Below, one piece after another: positions 1-7,482 of a DNA stretch of 64,000 nt. The notes beneath the pieces are model-generated. The model worked only from the letters and a program-made list of their open reading frames with translations, was not told the origin of the DNA and searched no databases. Position 1 is the first letter of the stretch. The number at the start of each line of letters is the position of its first letter. The position numbers and the translations under genes were made by a program. Source of the DNA: Clostridium sp. Cult3 (GTDB lineage: Bacteria > Bacillota > Clostridia > Tissierellales > Tepidimicrobiaceae). Where the stretch lies: the NCBI RefSeq assembly GCF_021655115.1, contig NZ_PPXY01000022.1:1-64000 (forward strand). Direction: 5' to 3'.

Positions 1-124
1 GAAAATTAGGACATATGTCATATTAATATTAATTATTTATATGATAAGCTTTCATTATACGTGTTAGTGGCTAAGTCTGATTAGTGGCAACTAGTATTTG
101 GTTACTAAAAAGGGGTGGGGTAAA

Positions 125-547
125 GTGTACAAGGTAAATGCTGTTTTTATAGGCTTATTAATTGCTATTATGGTAACAGTTAATGGTGTTTTATCTGGAT
201 ATGTTGGGGATTATTTAGGTGTATTAATAATTCATATAGTAGGATTCATATCAATAAGTTTAATTTTAATATTTAGAAAGAAAAAATTTGACCTGAAAAA
301 AGATATTCCTATTTATTTGTTTAGTGGAGGAGCTGTTGGAGTTTTTTTAGTATCTTTTAATAACATATGTTTTAAAAATTTAGGAGTATCTTTAACATTA
401 TCATTAGGATTATTTGGACAATCAATTGCTTCAGTAATTATAGATCACTTTGGATTGTTAGGAATGGAAGTTAATAAATTTAACAGTAAGAAAATAATAG
501 GGTTTATTTTAATATTAGTAGGATTGATTATAATGTTGATATATTAG
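125..547 (+). CDS. YdcZ/DUF606-family small membrane protein (first of a pair)
   Basis: A 140-residue, almost entirely hydrophobic protein with about five membrane helices and short KKK/KK loops, as in the DUF606 (YdcZ) branch of the drug/metabolite transporter superfamily. The GTG at 125 is chosen because a strong ribosome-binding site (AAGGGGTGGGG, about 110-120) lies just before it; an upstream in-frame TTG at 98 would put that site inside the gene. A second protein of the same type follows at 645, so the two probably form a heteromeric (dual-subunit) transporter. The substrate is not visible; the riboswitch and adenosine deaminase downstream make a purine or nucleoside conceivable (inference only). 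Confidence 0.7.
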   Translation: MYKVNAVFIGLLIAIMVTVNGVLSGYVGDYLGVLIIHIVGFISISLILIFRKKKFDLKKDIPIYLFSGGAVGVFLVSFNNICFKNLGVSLTLSLGLFGQSIASVIIDHFGLLGMEVNKFNSKKIIGFILILVGLIIMLIY

Positions 548-644
548 CTTATAAGTAAATTTTTAATTTTTACAGTTTAGAAAATCTTATAATTAAAATT
601 TGAAATATGGAATACAAGTTCTCTTAGTATTAGGAGGAAAATAT

Positions 645-1082
645 ATGTTATATGTAGTACTTGCATTAATAAGTGGATGCTTAGTTATTTTATCAATGGT
701 AATTAATTCACATTTAGCAAAAAAGATAGGTGTATTCCAAGGAACGTTTGTGAATTATTTAGTAGGACTATTATTTATTAGTATGATTTTGATTTTTAAG
801 AATGAGTTTAGCAATTTATCATTTAATAGGTTATCTCCTATTCCGTTTTGGGCTTATTTGGGTGGTTTAATAGGAGTAAGTGTTGTAGCAATATCAAATA
901 TTATAATACCTAAAATTCCAACCATTTATTCCACTTTACTCATTTTCTTGGGACAGCTTTTTACAGGTATAGGTATAGATTATTTTAGAGGTAGTTTAAT
1001 TTCAAAAGGTAAAATAATTGGAGGACTATTTATTATTGCAGGCTTGATATATAATTTTAATGTTGATAAACAGGATTCTTAA
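645..1082 (+). CDS. YdcZ/DUF606-family small membrane protein (second of a pair)
   Basis: A 145-residue protein with about five hydrophobic helices, the glycine-rich first helix of DUF606 proteins, and charged loops. ATG 645 follows a clear AGGAGG at 632-637; the longer in-frame start at 600 has no such site. No terminator is visible between this gene and its partner at 125, so they are probably co-transcribed, and the purine riboswitch of add begins only a few bases after the stop. Paired DUF606 proteins are thought to work as two-subunit membrane transporters. Substrate unknown. Confidence 0.7.
   Translation: MLYVVLALISGCLVILSMVINSHLAKKIGVFQGTFVNYLVGLLFISMILIFKNEFSNLSFNRLSPIPFWAYLGGLIGVSVVAISNIIIPKIPTIYSTLLIFLGQLFTGIGIDYFRGSLISKGKIIGGLFIIAGLIYNFNVDKQDS
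1050..1055 (+). promoter_or_regulatory. Possible internal promoter -10 for the riboswitch-add transcript
   Basis: TATAAT at 1050-1055 lies within the 3' end of the preceding transporter gene, about 35 nt before the aptamer, the right distance for a short riboswitch leader. No good -35 box is seen at 16-18 nt, so add may instead be read from the upstream operon. Confidence 0.25.
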
Positions 1083-1084
1083 CT

Positions 1085-1155
1085 TAATTCGTATAACTCC
1101 AATGACATGGTTTGGAGGTCTCTACCAGGAACCGATAACTCCTGATTACGAAGAA
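1085..1155 (+). ncRNA. Purine riboswitch aptamer, adenine type
   Basis: All parts of the purine aptamer are present in order: P1 5' strand TTCGTAT (1088-1094), P2 CTCCAA...TTGGAG closing a loop with TGACATGG, the conserved TCTACC junction, P3 CAGGA...TCCTG closing a loop with ACCGATAAC, and the P1 3' strand ending ACGAA (1148-1152). The L2 GG and L3 CC needed for the kissing loops are there. The base equivalent to position 74, which pairs with the ligand, is T1146, predicting adenine rather than guanine binding. The downstream gene is adenosine deaminase, a known target of adenine riboswitches. A terminator follows at once, and its stem can extend into the P1 3' strand, so this should be an adenine-ON transcriptional switch. 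Confidence 0.92.
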
Positions 1156-1189
1156 AATACTGCTATATTTAATAGAGGTATTTTTTTTG
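1153..1189 (+). terminator. Riboswitch expression-platform terminator
   Basis: AATACTGCTAT (1156-1166) pairs with ATAGAGGTATT (1172-1182) with one G-A mismatch and one wobble, followed by a run of eight T. The stem can be prolonged outward because AAGAAAATAC is complementary to GTATTTTTTT, which draws in the 3' strand of aptamer helix P1. Ligand-stabilised P1 and the full terminator are therefore mutually exclusive. Confidence 0.75.
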
Positions 1190-1299
1190 AAATTAGGAGT
1201 TTTTATATTTAATGAAATTGAATAGTTAAAAATTCTAAATATGAAATGAAAGCTTTGGTATGAACAGTAATTTTAAATTTTAAATGAAAGAGGGATATT

Positions 1300-2286
1300 A
1301 TGAATTTTTTTAATTTACCTAAGATTGAATTGCATTGCCATTTAGATGGAAGTGTTAGACCAAATACAGTTATCGATATAGCAAAAAAAGAAGGGATAAA
1401 TATACCCAGTTCAGATGTTGATACAATTAAACATTTAATGATTGCTCCAGCAGAATGTACTTCTTTAAATGAATATTTAGAAAGGTTTGTATTGCCTTTA
1501 AAAGTAATGCAGTCAAAGGAAAGTTTGAGAAGGATAGCTTATGAACTTCTTGAAGATGCGGCTAAAGAAAATGTAAAATATATTGAGGTGAGATTTGCAC
1601 CATTACTTCATACTGAAAAAGGGTTAACAGTTAAAGAAATAATACAGAATGTTTTAAAAGGCATGAAAGAAGCTGAAAAAAATTTTGATATTAAAGGAAA
1701 TTTAATTCTATCATTTTTAAAGCATATGTCACCGAATAGTATTTTTGATGTAATAGAACAAGGAAAAAATTTCCTTGGAAATGGAGTAGTTGGGGTAGAT
1801 TTATGTGGTTCTGAAAATGAAGGATTTTCTAAAGAATTTATACATCCTATTGCTTTAGCTAGAGAATATGGTTATAGAGTAACAATACATGCTGGTGAGA
1901 CGGGAGTAGGGGAAAATGTGCTTGAAGCTGTAGAACTTTTAGGAGCTGAAAGAATTGGACATGGTGTAGCTATAAGAGATTGTACTAAAGCATACAATAT
2001 AGTGAGAGAGAAAGGTATTATCCTTGAAATGTGCCCAACGAGTAATGTTCAAACAAAGGCAGTTAATGTATTTAAAGAACATCCTATATATGATTTCTAT
2101 AGGGATGGGATAAAAGTGACTGTTAATACAGATAACAGAACAGTATCAAATACAGTATTGACCAATGAATGTGATATTTTATTTAATGAATTTCATATAA
2201 CTTATGATGACTATAAGAAAATTTACAATGATAGTGTAGATGCCTGCTTTATTGATGATGAATTAAAGGCGAATCTATATATTTAA
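1300..2286 (+). CDS. add: Adenosine deaminase
   Basis: 328 residues, the usual length. Hydrolyses adenosine to inosine in the cytoplasm for purine salvage. Zinc and catalytic motifs are visible: ELHCHLDGS near the N-terminus (two metal His), HAGE in the middle (His plus catalytic Glu), GHGV, the PTSNVQTK block and NTDN (metal Asp) near the C-terminus. The C-terminal motif reads NTDNRTVS where many family members have NTDDP, a small deviation. ATG 1300 follows AAAGAGGG. Expression is predicted to be controlled by the adenine riboswitch at 1085-1155. Confidence 0.93.
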   Translation: MNFFNLPKIELHCHLDGSVRPNTVIDIAKKEGINIPSSDVDTIKHLMIAPAECTSLNEYLERFVLPLKVMQSKESLRRIAYELLEDAAKENVKYIEVRFAPLLHTEKGLTVKEIIQNVLKGMKEAEKNFDIKGNLILSFLKHMSPNSIFDVIEQGKNFLGNGVVGVDLCGSENEGFSKEFIHPIALAREYGYRVTIHAGETGVGENVLEAVELLGAERIGHGVAIRDCTKAYNIVREKGIILEMCPTSNVQTKAVNVFKEHPIYDFYRDGIKVTVNTDNRTVSNTVLTNECDILFNEFHITYDDYKKIYNDSVDACFIDDELKANLYI

Positions 2287-2340
2287 GAAAATTGCATAAT
2301 TCTATAAATATATAACTTGCATTACGTATTTCAATTTTTT

Positions 2341-2357
2341 AATTATGCAATTTCCTC
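2341..2357 (+). repeat. 17-bp inverted repeat, left copy flanking the BCCT gene
   Basis: AATTATGCAATTTCCTC at 2341-2357 is the exact reverse complement of GAGGAAATTGCATAATT at 4303-4319. A third partial copy (AAATTGCATAATT, 2289-2301) follows the add stop in the same orientation as the right copy; both that copy and the right copy are followed within a few bases by AATATATAACT. Confidence 0.7.
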
Positions 2358-2436
2358 ATTTAAATAAATAAAAAAATTATTGCACAATTATATGTAATTA
2401 ATTTATATAAAATAAAAGGGGGAATTGTAAGTAGAG

Positions 2437-2478
2437 ATAGGGTTATACCGTAATTTAAAGGCTATAATCCTATTTTTT
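2437..2478 (+). terminator. Terminator-like hairpin upstream of the BCCT gene
   Basis: ATAGGGTTATA (2437-2447) pairs with TATAATCCTAT (2463-2473) over 11 bp with one G-T wobble, then a run of T to 2478. It could end the add transcript or act as an attenuator for the transporter; no riboswitch aptamer was recognised around it. Confidence 0.6.
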
Positions 2479-2704
2479 ATATATAAGAAAATGATTAATT
2501 AACACAAATAAACAAAATATTAAGAAAATTATAATAGTTAAATAGAAAAAGAGCAGGTATACAAGATAAATGTGAATATTAGGCATTTATTGGTTTAATT
2601 AAGATATTTTACAAGAAACAACCTCTATGATATAATTAAGTTGTTTAAAGTTACACTTTTATGTTAGCATATAAGTTGTTGCTTTGTCAAAGGGGGAGAA
2701 TTTA

Positions 2705-4246
2705 GTGATAGATTTAATTAATAAGATAAAAAAAGAAAGGGTATTTTATATTTCAAGTATTAGTTTAGTTAGTATACTTATTTATGCATTTTTTAACATA
2801 AAGACTTTTCAAATAGGATTAAATAAAGCACTTAATTTTTTACTTAATAAATGCTATTGGTTTTATTCTGGAGTTATGTTAAGCTTTTTTATATTTTGCG
2901 TATATCTTATAGTAAGCAAATATGGGAAAATAAAATTAGGTGGAGATAATGAAAAGCCTGAGTATAATTTTATGTCTTGGCTTGCAATGCTTTTCTGTGC
3001 AGGAATGGGAATGGGACTTGTTTTCTGGTCTATATCAGAACCGTTAATGCATTATACAAATCCTCTTAAAGGTCAGCCTTTTACTGAGGAAGCAAAAAGG
3101 TTTGCTCTAGGAAAGTCATTTTTACATTGGGGTACCGCAGCTTGGGCATGTTATGCAATTCTTGCATTAATATTAGCATATATGCAGTTTAGAAAAGGGA
3201 AGCCTGCTTTAATGAGCAGTGCTTTAATACCTCTTATAGGAGAAAAAAGAGCTAAAGGATGGCTCGGAAATTTAATAGATATATTAACTATTTTTACTAC
3301 TGTAGCAGGGGTTATCACTTCACTTGGACTTGGAACTTTGCAAATCAATGCAGGGCTTAACTTCTTATTTAATATTCCAGAAAATATAAAAGTAAAATTA
3401 ATACTAATAGTTATAGTAACTATTTGCTATATGACTTCAGCTATATTAGGAATTAATAAAGGAATAAAAATTTTATCTGATGTTAACCTATTTATAGCGG
3501 CTTTGGTTATTATGCTTACGATAGTTATAGGACCTACAGCAAGTATGATAGAAAATCTATTCATAGGGTTGGGGGAATATGGAAAAGAAATTTTAACTAC
3601 TAATAACAATATATTTTTACATGGTGATTGGTATAATAAGTGGACTTTATTTTACTGGGCATGGTGGATAGCATGGGCTCCTCCGGTGGGAATATTTATA
3701 GCTAGGATTTCAAGAGGAAGAACTATAAGAGAATTCTTACTAGGAGTATTAATAGTACCATCTTTATTATGCTTTGTATGGTTTACTGTATTTGGAACTA
3801 TGGGATTTAATGTAGGAAGTTCATTAGCATTAGAAGCAGTTAAAAATACACAAACAACATTTTTTATTATTATAAGTAAGTATCCTTTAGGATTTTTAAT
3901 ATGTAGTTTGGTCATGATTTTATCAATGATATTTTTTGTAACTTCAGCAGATTCTTTTACTTTCGTTTTAGGAATGCTTTCTTCAAATGGAGATTTAAAT
4001 CCTAAGAGTTCAAAGAAGATTATATGGGGAATAATTCAAGGTGCTTTAACTGTAGTATTTTTATTAGCAGGAGGTCTGGAAATGGTGCAGACAGCCTCAG
4101 TAGTAGCTGCTTTTCCTTTTGCCTTTGTAATGATATTTTCTATGATTTCTTTCAAGAAAAGTTTAAAAGAAGAAAAAGAGGCAGTATTAAGAGATAAGGT
4201 TGTAAAAGAAGTTGCAATAGGCCTGAAACAGAAGACGATGGAATAA
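2705..4246 (+). CDS. BCCT-family (betaine/carnitine/choline) transporter
   Basis: 513 residues with about twelve membrane helices. Family signatures are clear: MGMGLVFWSISEPLMHY near residue 105, the aromatic block YWAWWIAWAPPVGIF followed by ARISRGRTIREF in the last third, and TSADSFTFVLG. BCCT proteins take up quaternary ammonium compounds such as glycine betaine, carnitine or choline, usually with sodium or protons. GTG 2705 is preferred over TTG 2684 because AAAGGGGGAG (2689-2698) sits just before it. The gene stands alone between two terminators and is bracketed by an inverted 17-bp repeat. Substrate cannot be assigned from sequence. Confidence 0.88.
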   Translation: MIDLINKIKKERVFYISSISLVSILIYAFFNIKTFQIGLNKALNFLLNKCYWFYSGVMLSFFIFCVYLIVSKYGKIKLGGDNEKPEYNFMSWLAMLFCAGMGMGLVFWSISEPLMHYTNPLKGQPFTEEAKRFALGKSFLHWGTAAWACYAILALILAYMQFRKGKPALMSSALIPLIGEKRAKGWLGNLIDILTIFTTVAGVITSLGLGTLQINAGLNFLFNIPENIKVKLILIVIVTICYMTSAILGINKGIKILSDVNLFIAALVIMLTIVIGPTASMIENLFIGLGEYGKEILTTNNNIFLHGDWYNKWTLFYWAWWIAWAPPVGIFIARISRGRTIREFLLGVLIVPSLLCFVWFTVFGTMGFNVGSSLALEAVKNTQTTFFIIISKYPLGFLICSLVMILSMIFFVTSADSFTFVLGMLSSNGDLNPKSSKKIIWGIIQGALTVVFLLAGGLEMVQTASVVAAFPFAFVMIFSMISFKKSLKEEKEAVLRDKVVKEVAIGLKQKTME

Positions 4247-4302
4247 AAGTGTGACGTAATAAATAACGGCAGAAGAATAGGTTTCTCTAAATATATGTAG
4301 TT

Positions 4303-4319
4303 GAGGAAATTGCATAATT
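4303..4319 (-). repeat. 17-bp inverted repeat, right copy flanking the BCCT gene
   Basis: Exact inverted copy of 2341-2357, 57 bases after the transporter stop. No transposase or obvious target-site duplication accompanies the pair. Confidence 0.7.
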
Positions 4320-4417
4320 GAAAAATATATAACTCCATGAAAGTTTCATTGTTAACTGCTTCTAAAAATATTATGTTGGCTACAAGAAAATTTTTTCGGT
4401 TTGATTATCGGATATAG

Positions 4418-4470
4418 CCATCAAGCTAATTTATATGTAATTTTACAATTAGCTTGATGGTTATTTTATT
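4418..4470 (+). terminator. Rho-independent terminator after the BCCT gene
   Basis: Perfect 13-bp stem: CCATCAAGCTAAT (4418-4430) with ATTAGCTTGATGG (4448-4460), 17-nt loop, then TTATTTTATTT. Confidence 0.75.
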
Positions 4471-4584
4471 TGGAAATTTAAAAATTCATAAAATCTTATA
4501 GTAATACTTTATAGAAAATAGTTTATATGAAATTTAGGAAGCCAAAATAAAGCATATTAATTTATATATAAATGTAAAAAGTTC

Positions 4585-4634
4585 TTGACATTTATACACA
4601 AGAGATTTACACTATAAATGTCAAAAGTTTTTTT
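4585..4634 (+). terminator. Hairpin with T-run upstream of the lipoprotein gene
   Basis: TTGACATTTATA (4585-4596) pairs perfectly with TATAAATGTCAA (4613-4624), then GTTTTTTTG. The arms resemble -35 and -10 boxes, but 22 nt apart is too far for a promoter. It could be a terminator or a leader attenuator of the next gene. Confidence 0.5.
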
Positions 4635-4700
4635 GTTAAAATAATATTTAGATTGAACAATTTGATTTTATATTATAAACTAATAGCAAAGGAGGATACA

Positions 4701-6287
4701 ATGATGAAAAAAATATTAATCCTTTTTACCATTATAACATTAATATTAGCTGCCAGTGGATGCAACCTCACAGAAGATGGTCCCTTACAAACTATGGAAA
4801 AACTTGAAGAAGAATCTCTCAGCTACAAGATTGAAAAAATCGTACTATCCAAGGGATTCCAATCAATAGAGCCTAGTGTAGAGGTATTAAATAAAAATAG
4901 CAATCTAAAATTACTAATATCTACTGGGCTAATTGAAAGTTCTGGAGTTACCATCAATAGGATTACTAAATCCGGAAAAGAAATAAATATATATATAGAT
5001 CGCTTGTTAGAAAAAGGCAAAGTTCAGCTAGCAGTTCCTCAGATTATGATAGAAGTCGAAGAACCTGTAGTAGAAAAACTTGAAGAATTAAATTACAATA
5101 TTATCAGCCAAAACTACGAACCTATAGCTTTAAAGTTTAACAAAAGTCAGATTTTAAACAAAATATACTCTCAGTATAAAATTTCACCAAATACTGTACC
5201 TACAGTAGACTTAACCAAGAGAAAGGATCAACTTTTTTGGGATATATCCTTTAACAGTATATTTGATAAGGAGAACCATGAATCCCCTCTAGTCAATTTT
5301 AATGTTAAAGTAGATGCTTATACTGGTGATGTATTGGATTTAGAAAAAGACGACATTTCTACCTATGTAGATGACGGATCCCTACTAGATTATATACCCC
5401 ATAGTTGCCTACTTTATAAACGTCAACATGAAAACAAGGATAATAAAACCTACGAAAGCCTATGGAGTTACAATATAGAAACTGGGGAGAAGAAAAAATT
5501 ATATACTTCGAAGGACAAAATACAATCAGCACTTTTTAGTCCAAATAATAAATATGTTTCCTTAATTGAAATGGATGATAATAAAACCGATCTATATATA
5601 ATAATGGTATCAAATAATGCAACCTATAAAGTAACTTCTGTTAACTATTTGCATCCAAAACTGATGAAATGGAAGGATGAAAATAGTCTTTATTTTGTGG
5701 ATACTAATGGACATAGATCTACACTGTTGACTTACGATGTGGAGGAAAATAGTTCTAAGGTACAATTTGATTTAGGAATATCTGTAGATGATTTTGATGT
5801 GTTTAATGGCAACTTTTTATTTGTGGAAAGCCAGGATGATTCCCTAAATAAAACCATATATTTAAAGGAAAAGGATATGGAACTAGAAGAAATTGATAAG
5901 GGATTTAAGGCAACATTTATTAATGAAAATAATATTGCCTATCTAAAAAACCTGGAAAAGGAAGACAAAAACACCTTCCATATATACGATATTAAAAAGC
6001 AGGAAGAAATCAACGATCTAGACTATGATATATCCAATTACTTTAAACTTGATGAAGGGAATATGATCCTTATTGAAAAGAATACCTGTAACAATGATTT
6101 TACATTAAACAAGTATAATATGGTAAATGGACATATATTGCCTATTGCAAAGATAAGCAGTGATAAAGTATTTTATGATGCAGTAAGGGAAAGAGGTTAT
6201 ATAGCTTTAGCACCACCTTTAGATAACAAAAAGGATAATGCTATATATTCTATAGATTTAAGCAAGCTACGTGCTATGGATGATTAA
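4701..6287 (+). CDS. Lipoprotein with PepSY-like and beta-propeller-like regions
   Basis: 528 residues. A type II signal peptide ends in the lipobox LAASGC, so the mature protein should be lipid-anchored outside the membrane. Residues of about 120-215 (…VNFNVKVDAYTGDVLDLEKDD) look like a PepSY-type module. The rest has repeated TolB/WD-like strands such as SALFSPNNKYVSLIE and LYIIMVSN, suggesting a beta-propeller. ATG 4701 follows AAAGGAGG; an ATG at 4704 is an alternative. I do not recognise a named family; sensor or scaffold roles are possible but not shown. Confidence 0.6.
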   Translation: MMKKILILFTIITLILAASGCNLTEDGPLQTMEKLEEESLSYKIEKIVLSKGFQSIEPSVEVLNKNSNLKLLISTGLIESSGVTINRITKSGKEINIYIDRLLEKGKVQLAVPQIMIEVEEPVVEKLEELNYNIISQNYEPIALKFNKSQILNKIYSQYKISPNTVPTVDLTKRKDQLFWDISFNSIFDKENHESPLVNFNVKVDAYTGDVLDLEKDDISTYVDDGSLLDYIPHSCLLYKRQHENKDNKTYESLWSYNIETGEKKKLYTSKDKIQSALFSPNNKYVSLIEMDDNKTDLYIIMVSNNATYKVTSVNYLHPKLMKWKDENSLYFVDTNGHRSTLLTYDVEENSSKVQFDLGISVDDFDVFNGNFLFVESQDDSLNKTIYLKEKDMELEEIDKGFKATFINENNIAYLKNLEKEDKNTFHIYDIKKQEEINDLDYDISNYFKLDEGNMILIEKNTCNNDFTLNKYNMVNGHILPIAKISSDKVFYDAVRERGYIALAPPLDNKKDNAIYSIDLSKLRAMDD

Positions 6288-6290
6288 TAT

Positions 6291-6318
6291 ATAGAGCCTA
6301 GTATATACTAGGCCCTAT
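6291..6318. terminator. Palindrome between convergent genes
   Basis: ATAGAGCCTAGTAT followed by ATACTAGGCCCTAT forms a nearly perfect 14-bp hairpin between the + lipoprotein gene and the - PDZ gene. T-runs are poor on both sides, so it may be a weak bidirectional terminator or a 3'-end-stabilising structure. Confidence 0.45.
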
Positions 6319-7481
6319 CAATTTCTAAAGCGAGCTTTCTTCTTTTTATATTTACTTATCCATCGCCTAAGAGGTGATTTAGCTTCTTCCACTAAAATTC
6401 CATATCTAGAGGAGTTTGAAACCACTACCAAACCTAAAGTTCTAATACCTTTTTGATAATCCTTATACTCCTTGGTGATTAGACCCTTTTCTATATCAAA
6501 AACATCTACCCATATATAATTTGGCCTAAAGTATAAGATCTCTTCCATTGCCTCCTTTGAGTATATTCTATGCCCATTTAAAGTTAACAATACATCTCCC
6601 GTATTTAAGTCCATGGCTTCCCCTATACTATTTGGTAGGACATCCAAGACCTTCAAACCATGGCTAGCAGCCTTAAATATATACTCTCCTCGTTCTTCTA
6701 TTCTTTTTCCTAAGATTATGGTCATCTCATGGCCTAATGGTGCAAAAATAGCTGCAATATATTTAAATATATAGTAGTCTATAGATAATCTAGAAAGCAA
6801 AAGCAGCAAAATACTAAATATGGACAATAGTCCAGCTGTTACTATGGATTTTTTTTCAGGATAATTGGTTAAGGCATAATCCCCATAACCCAATATAGCT
6901 ATAACAGTTACTGGATACATATAACTATTGTTAATAAATATATTAAAAGGAAGGGGCCAAAATCTATTCATAACAAACCCTCCCACTATCTCTTCTTCTC
7001 TTTCCATAAATATGGGGATTTTTCCCCTTTTGCCATCTACCAATATTAAAAAGCTCTCAACTAGATGTAACCCACCTACGACGAATAGGATACTTGACAC
7101 ATTTATATTGTTGTATCCAAATATTAAGCTTATCAGAGAAACTATTCCTGCTGCATATGAAAAACACATAAATCTAGGATGAATTAATGAAAGCAATAAG
7201 GTTAAAGGCAATACTAAATAGAAATCCTTGGGGTTAATGGCAGTGCCTGAAAGGATAAAGATAATACTCCCTAATACACCCCCTATTAACCCAAACACTA
7301 TAGATACTATAGTGTTGTACAAAGGAGATTTCTTATTTGTCCCCAAAATATCCCTTTCCATATTAGCTATTTTTCCATACTGAAAATATATAATAGCTGT
7401 TACAACCCAAAAAATGGGGGATTTTAGGGTACCTAGTATATTATCTATAGAATAATATACTACTTGAAGAAAAATGTGCAT
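6318..7481 (-). CDS. Polytopic membrane protein with C-terminal PDZ domain
   Basis: 387 residues: about eight hydrophobic segments in residues 1-265, then a PDZ domain (LKVLDVLPNSIGEAMDLNTGD, about 280-335) and a basic tail ending KKKKARFRN. Such proteins follow S41 proteases and ftsEX in many clostridia. ATG 7481 is chosen because GGGGAG lies 7 nt upstream; it sits 2 nt after the stop of the S41 protease gene, so the two are translationally linked. The PDZ domain could dock C-termini of envelope substrates to the protease (inference). No catalytic residues of a known protease were found. Confidence 0.7.
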   Translation of the reverse strand: MHIFLQVVYYSIDNILGTLKSPIFWVVTAIIYFQYGKIANMERDILGTNKKSPLYNTIVSIVFGLIGGVLGSIIFILSGTAINPKDFYLVLPLTLLLSLIHPRFMCFSYAAGIVSLISLIFGYNNINVSSILFVVGGLHLVESFLILVDGKRGKIPIFMEREEEIVGGFVMNRFWPLPFNIFINNSYMYPVTVIAILGYGDYALTNYPEKKSIVTAGLLSIFSILLLLLSRLSIDYYIFKYIAAIFAPLGHEMTIILGKRIEERGEYIFKAASHGLKVLDVLPNSIGEAMDLNTGDVLLTLNGHRIYSKEAMEEILYFRPNYIWVDVFDIEKGLITKEYKDYQKGIRTLGLVVVSNSSRYGILVEEAKSPLRRWISKYKKKKARFRN

Positions 7482-7482
7482 A

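Larger units (their letters stand above)
2287..2704 (+). other. Intergenic region between add and the BCCT transporter
   Basis: 418 very AT-rich bases with no credible gene. It holds an inverted pair (AAATTGCATAATT near 2289-2301 and AATTATGCAATTT at 2341-2353, loop about 39 nt) just after the add stop, then a compact terminator-type hairpin at 2437-2478, then the ribosome-binding site of the transporter. The 17-mer at 2341-2357 recurs as an exact inverted copy at 4303-4319 after the transporter gene. Confidence 0.6.
4247..4700 (+). other. Intergenic region between BCCT gene and lipoprotein gene
   Basis: 454 AT-rich bases without a credible gene. Contents: inverted repeat copy (4303-4319), a strong terminator (4418-4470), a second hairpin with T-run (4585-4634), and the AAAGGAGG ribosome-binding site at about 4688-4695 for the next gene. 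Confidence 0.6.

Noticed and set aside
2341-4319. BCCT gene as a transposable element
   Set aside because: The inverted repeats are short, there is no transposase and no target-site duplication could be seen; kept only as a flanking repeat.
1-4500. Left 4.5 kb as a horizontally acquired island
   Set aside because: It looks more AT-rich by eye, but coding stretches such as add vary widely and no boundary element is present; needs a computed GC and codon-usage profile.
4585-4624. TTGACA and TATAAA as a promoter for the lipoprotein gene
   Set aside because: They are the two arms of one perfect inverted repeat, 22 nt apart, followed by a T-run; a hairpin explains them better.
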